DNA of 43,964 nt from Caldilineaceae bacterium SB0662_bin_25 (lineage in GTDB: Bacteria; Chloroflexota; Anaerolineae; Caldilineales; Caldilineaceae): contig VXOE01000254.1 in the NCBI GenBank assembly GCA_009840225.1, forward strand, positions 1 through 43,964, given 5' to 3'. Positions within the stretch are counted from its first letter, which is position 1, and every line of letters starts with the position of its first letter. This document shows, piece by piece, positions 41,727-43,964 of the stretch. A program made the translations under genes and the position numbers. The notes beneath the pieces were generated by a model, which was not told where the DNA came from, did not search any database, and saw only the letters and a list, made by a program, of their open reading frames with translations.

Positions 41727-43615
41727 GCGAAATTCTGGACGGGACGGAACAGGAGCTCACCGAGCCGACCATGGCTGAGCCTAAGAGAATCCTCTCCCAC
41801 GGGAATCTCTTTGCATTGGTGGCAGTGGGCTTTTTTCTGTTCTGTGCTTGCGGGTTGACGACGGTGCGAGCGGGAAACTGGGTCGCCGATACACTGGCAG
41901 GGCGTGAGTCGACAGAATCCGGAATCGGTTTTGCGTTCCCTGTAGATTGGCCGGCCACGAGTGCAGAGTTGACGATAGCCGTGTCACCGTCGATGGCTGG
42001 AGCCTTGAGGGAACGGGCCGACAGCTTTAATGGCCAGGGGTTGCGCACGCCTGACGGCGAACAGATGACGGTAGAGCTGGTAACGCGTTCCTCACGCGAG
42101 ATGGTAGGGGAATCGGTGCGCCAGCCAGCCTTTCAGGCGGTCGCGCCGGATAGTTCACTCTGGCTTGAGATGATCGATAGGCGATGGGCCCAGTTGTTTC
42201 CCGGGGAGCGCGGCAGTCTGCCTGCGAGCCGGGTGGGGAAGTCGACTCATTTTGCCGTCAGTCCCGTGGTCATAGCCGTAACTTTGGATGCGGCTCAACA
42301 GTTGGGCTGGCCACATCAGCCCATAGGATGGAAAGCAGTCCAGGACCGGGCAGCTTCACCATCGGGGGCGTTCAAATGGGGACATCCTGACCCCAATAGC
42401 ACACCCGGGATTGCGGCGACACTGTCCAAATTCTATGCCGGGGCCGGCATTACGCGCGGACTGACAGAGGAGATCGTCAGGCTGCCCGACGTCATCGCGT
42501 ATTTTCAACGAGCGGAGGGAGACGCGTACGTTTTTGGTGTCGGTGCGCGGGCTGGAGCAACTCGCCCACAGGAGGTAGGCGGGGAGAACGCAGCCGTGGG
42601 TGCAGACGAGGGACTCTTGGACGCCTTCGTAACCCAAGAACAGGCGGTCATCGCCTGGAACTCCGGTTCTGACCAGGGTCTTGCATGGCTGTCAGGCCGG
42701 GAAAGTGCCGGGCAGTTCCTGCCAACTGGGCAGTTGGCGGCCGTTTACCCTCAAGAGGGGACGCTATGGGCTGATCATCCCCTGGCTCTGCTGGAATTGG
42801 ATGGCCGGGCAGGCCCTGCCGTGACCCCGAATCAGCGAACCACGTATCGGGCGTTCATTGCGTTTCTTCTGGGTGAAGAGAGCCAGACGGCCATGCTGGA
42901 GGCCGGGTTCAGACCGGTCGACCCGGCTTTGGATCTGATGGCGGAGGGCAGCCCGTTTGAAGAGGCGTTGACAGTGAATCCCCTCCTTCCGCAGACGATA
43001 ATGCAGCTGCCACCTCAGCCGGTCCTGGAGATGGTGTTGGACGCCTGGCGCCTATCTGTGCCTCCGCTAAACATCTTGCTGGTTGTGGATACGAGCGAGT
43101 CGATGGGCGGGGGCAAGCTCGCCAGAATGAAAGCTGCGCTGCAAGGTTTCGCGGACCAGATTCAGGGCGAACACGACAGGGTGGGGCTGGTGGAGGTCGG
43201 CTCCGGCGTTAAGCGTTTCGGGAGCTTGCAGCGGTTGGATGCTGAAGGTCGTGAGCGCATGTCCCTTCTGATCGAAGGTCTGGAGGCCGGCGGCTCCACA
43301 AAGCTCCTCGACGCCGTGTGGGCGGCGCATGTTGAGCTATCGGACCAGGCCGAAACAGATGCCACTTACGCGATTGTCGTGTTGACAGACGGTCGTGATA
43401 ACGATAGCGAAAACCGGCTGCGCAGTTTGGAGCGGGCGATGGTTGGGACAGGCAATTCGGTTTCCATCCATACAGTGGCATTTGGGCGCGATGCTGACGA
43501 AGGATTGCTGGAGGAACTGGCCCGCATCGGCGGAGGACAGTTCTACCGGGCGGATGAAACGACGATTGAAGAGGTGTACCGCCAGATCGCGAGATATTCT
43601 CAGATGAGGGGTTGA
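41723..43615 (+). CDS. Solute-binding-protein-like domain fused to a VWA domain
   Basis: 630-aa membrane-anchored protein. A cytoplasmic tail of about 27 residues precedes a membrane segment (about 28-48, NLFALVAVGFFLFCACGL). An extracytoplasmic periplasmic-binding-protein-like region (about 60-440) follows and is paralogous to the preceding gene. A complete von Willebrand A domain (about 450-628) ends the protein. The metal-ion-dependent adhesion site is intact: D-T-S-E-S in LLVVDTSESMG, Thr in GGSTKL and Asp in VLTDGRDND. VWA domains bind protein partners through the metal. Proteins with this domain pair are known in Actinobacteria and Chloroflexota, but to my knowledge without an assigned function. 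The ATG overlaps the previous stop (ATGA). Confidence 0.88.
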   Translation: MSEILDGTEQELTEPTMAEPKRILSHGNLFALVAVGFFLFCACGLTTVRAGNWVADTLAGRESTESGIGFAFPVDWPATSAELTIAVSPSMAGALRERADSFNGQGLRTPDGEQMTVELVTRSSREMVGESVRQPAFQAVAPDSSLWLEMIDRRWAQLFPGERGSLPASRVGKSTHFAVSPVVIAVTLDAAQQLGWPHQPIGWKAVQDRAASPSGAFKWGHPDPNSTPGIAATLSKFYAGAGITRGLTEEIVRLPDVIAYFQRAEGDAYVFGVGARAGATRPQEVGGENAAVGADEGLLDAFVTQEQAVIAWNSGSDQGLAWLSGRESAGQFLPTGQLAAVYPQEGTLWADHPLALLELDGRAGPAVTPNQRTTYRAFIAFLLGEESQTAMLEAGFRPVDPALDLMAEGSPFEEALTVNPLLPQTIMQLPPQPVLEMVLDAWRLSVPPLNILLVVDTSESMGGGKLARMKAALQGFADQIQGEHDRVGLVEVGSGVKRFGSLQRLDAEGRERMSLLIEGLEAGGSTKLLDAVWAAHVELSDQAETDATYAIVVLTDGRDNDSENRLRSLERAMVGTGNSVSIHTVAFGRDADEGLLEELARIGGGQFYRADETTIEEVYRQIARYSQMRG

Positions 43616-43868
43616 CTGTGAGCCTAACTCACTGATAGCCGGGAGCTCCAACTTTCAAGCATCCGATTGACGACAGTTGAGGTTCATCCGTGTACATCCC
43701 AGATTTGAGGTGGGAACAGCCTGACGGGGAATCAGTGCCAGCGGTGGCTGGCGTTGTTTACCGTCTTTGGACGAGACGCAGTGCAGGCGCTGGGCCTGGC
43801 CGTACGGTGGAGTCCGTCAGTTGGGGCGGGTGCGAAGGCAGGCACATGGCCGGCACGTAAGGGGATCT
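43616..43868. other. Non-coding tail of the window
   Basis: About 250 bp after the VWA gene, before the right-hand inverted repeat. No gene and no clear terminator hairpin are seen. It may belong to the same dispersed repetitive material as the left edge. Confidence 0.4.
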
Positions 43869-43952
43869 GATGGGACTGGCGGGACGTGGTCGGGCTGGAC
43901 ACGTTCGAATAGGCACCTGTTACGAATATCGACACCCGGTCGATGAGGCATG
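43869..43952 (-). repeat. Right copy of the ~83-bp inverted repeat
   Basis: Inverted relative to 48-130, with identical blocks at 43871-43891 and 43915-43936. See the left copy for the alignment. It lies in non-coding DNA 250 bp beyond the last gene. Confidence 0.85.
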
Positions 43953-43964
43953 GCCTGGTTTAGG

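Noticed and set aside
43899-43936. tRNA T-arm-like GTTCGAAT near the right end
   Set aside because: No cloverleaf can be formed with the flanking bases; the stretch belongs to the inverted repeat.

Overview
The window is a moderately GC-rich, densely coded bacterial segment. I infer an uncultured Chloroflexota lineage of the Anaerolineae/Caldilineae or SAR202 kind. The reasons are lipoprotein solute-binding proteins with a lipobox followed by Ala/Glu/Pro-rich acidic linkers, many phytanoyl-CoA-dioxygenase-like (PhyH) and Gfo/Idh/MocA enzymes beside ABC importers, a GMC oxidoreductase and a type I sulfatase, and dispersed hairpin repeats of the 'GGGCACCCCTTGTGGGTGCCC' type. No rRNA, tRNA or core phylogenetic marker is visible, so the assignment is inference.

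Layout. 1-1736: non-coding DNA with dispersed repeats, a group II intron remnant (a recognisable 34-nt domain V, no reverse transcriptase) and a 9-bp tandem repeat. 1947-9334: a Dpp/Opp-type peptide/opine-like ABC importer (two permeases, two ATPases, a small two-TM protein, a family 5 binding lipoprotein) followed by a PhyH dioxygenase. 9938-17803: a sugar or sugar-derivative operon with Gfo/Idh oxidoreductase, PhyH, family 1 binding lipoprotein, a permease fused to a seven-bladed extracellular beta-propeller, a second permease and a second oxidoreductase. It has no ATPase gene of its own. On the minus strand follow a TIM-barrel epimerase/isomerase, a DinB-like protein and a minimal MscS channel.

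20946-30733: a mixed plus-strand stretch with an unknown 134-aa protein, a divergent hisI, hisG, a hydroxypyruvate-isomerase-like enzyme, a sulfatase, a nucleotidyltransferase, two tandemly duplicated PhyH genes, a GMC oxidoreductase and a D-2-hydroxyacid dehydrogenase. 30753-36511 (minus): a corrinoid-dependent methyl-transfer operon (Ldh-family dehydrogenase, UroD/MtaA-like methyltransferase, corrinoid protein, methyl-tetrahydrofolate methyltransferase, ferredoxin-ASKHA reductive activator). 36613-39632 (minus): an AAA/RecF-like ATPase and a secreted LysM protein. 40126-43615 (plus): a tightly coupled three-gene operon of a zinc-ribbon membrane protein, a membrane-anchored binding-protein-like protein and a binding-protein/VWA fusion. 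43616-43964: non-coding, ending in an inverted copy of the repeat at the left end.

Together the genes suggest uptake and oxidative or demethylating breakdown of small organic compounds: sugar derivatives, sulfated and methylated compounds. The features I find most unusual are the propeller-permease fusion (13762-15780), the LysM domains each split by the same inserted beta-rich domain (38472-39632), and the zinc-ribbon/SBP/SBP-VWA operon (40126-43615). All functional statements come from motif recognition by eye; no database search was run.
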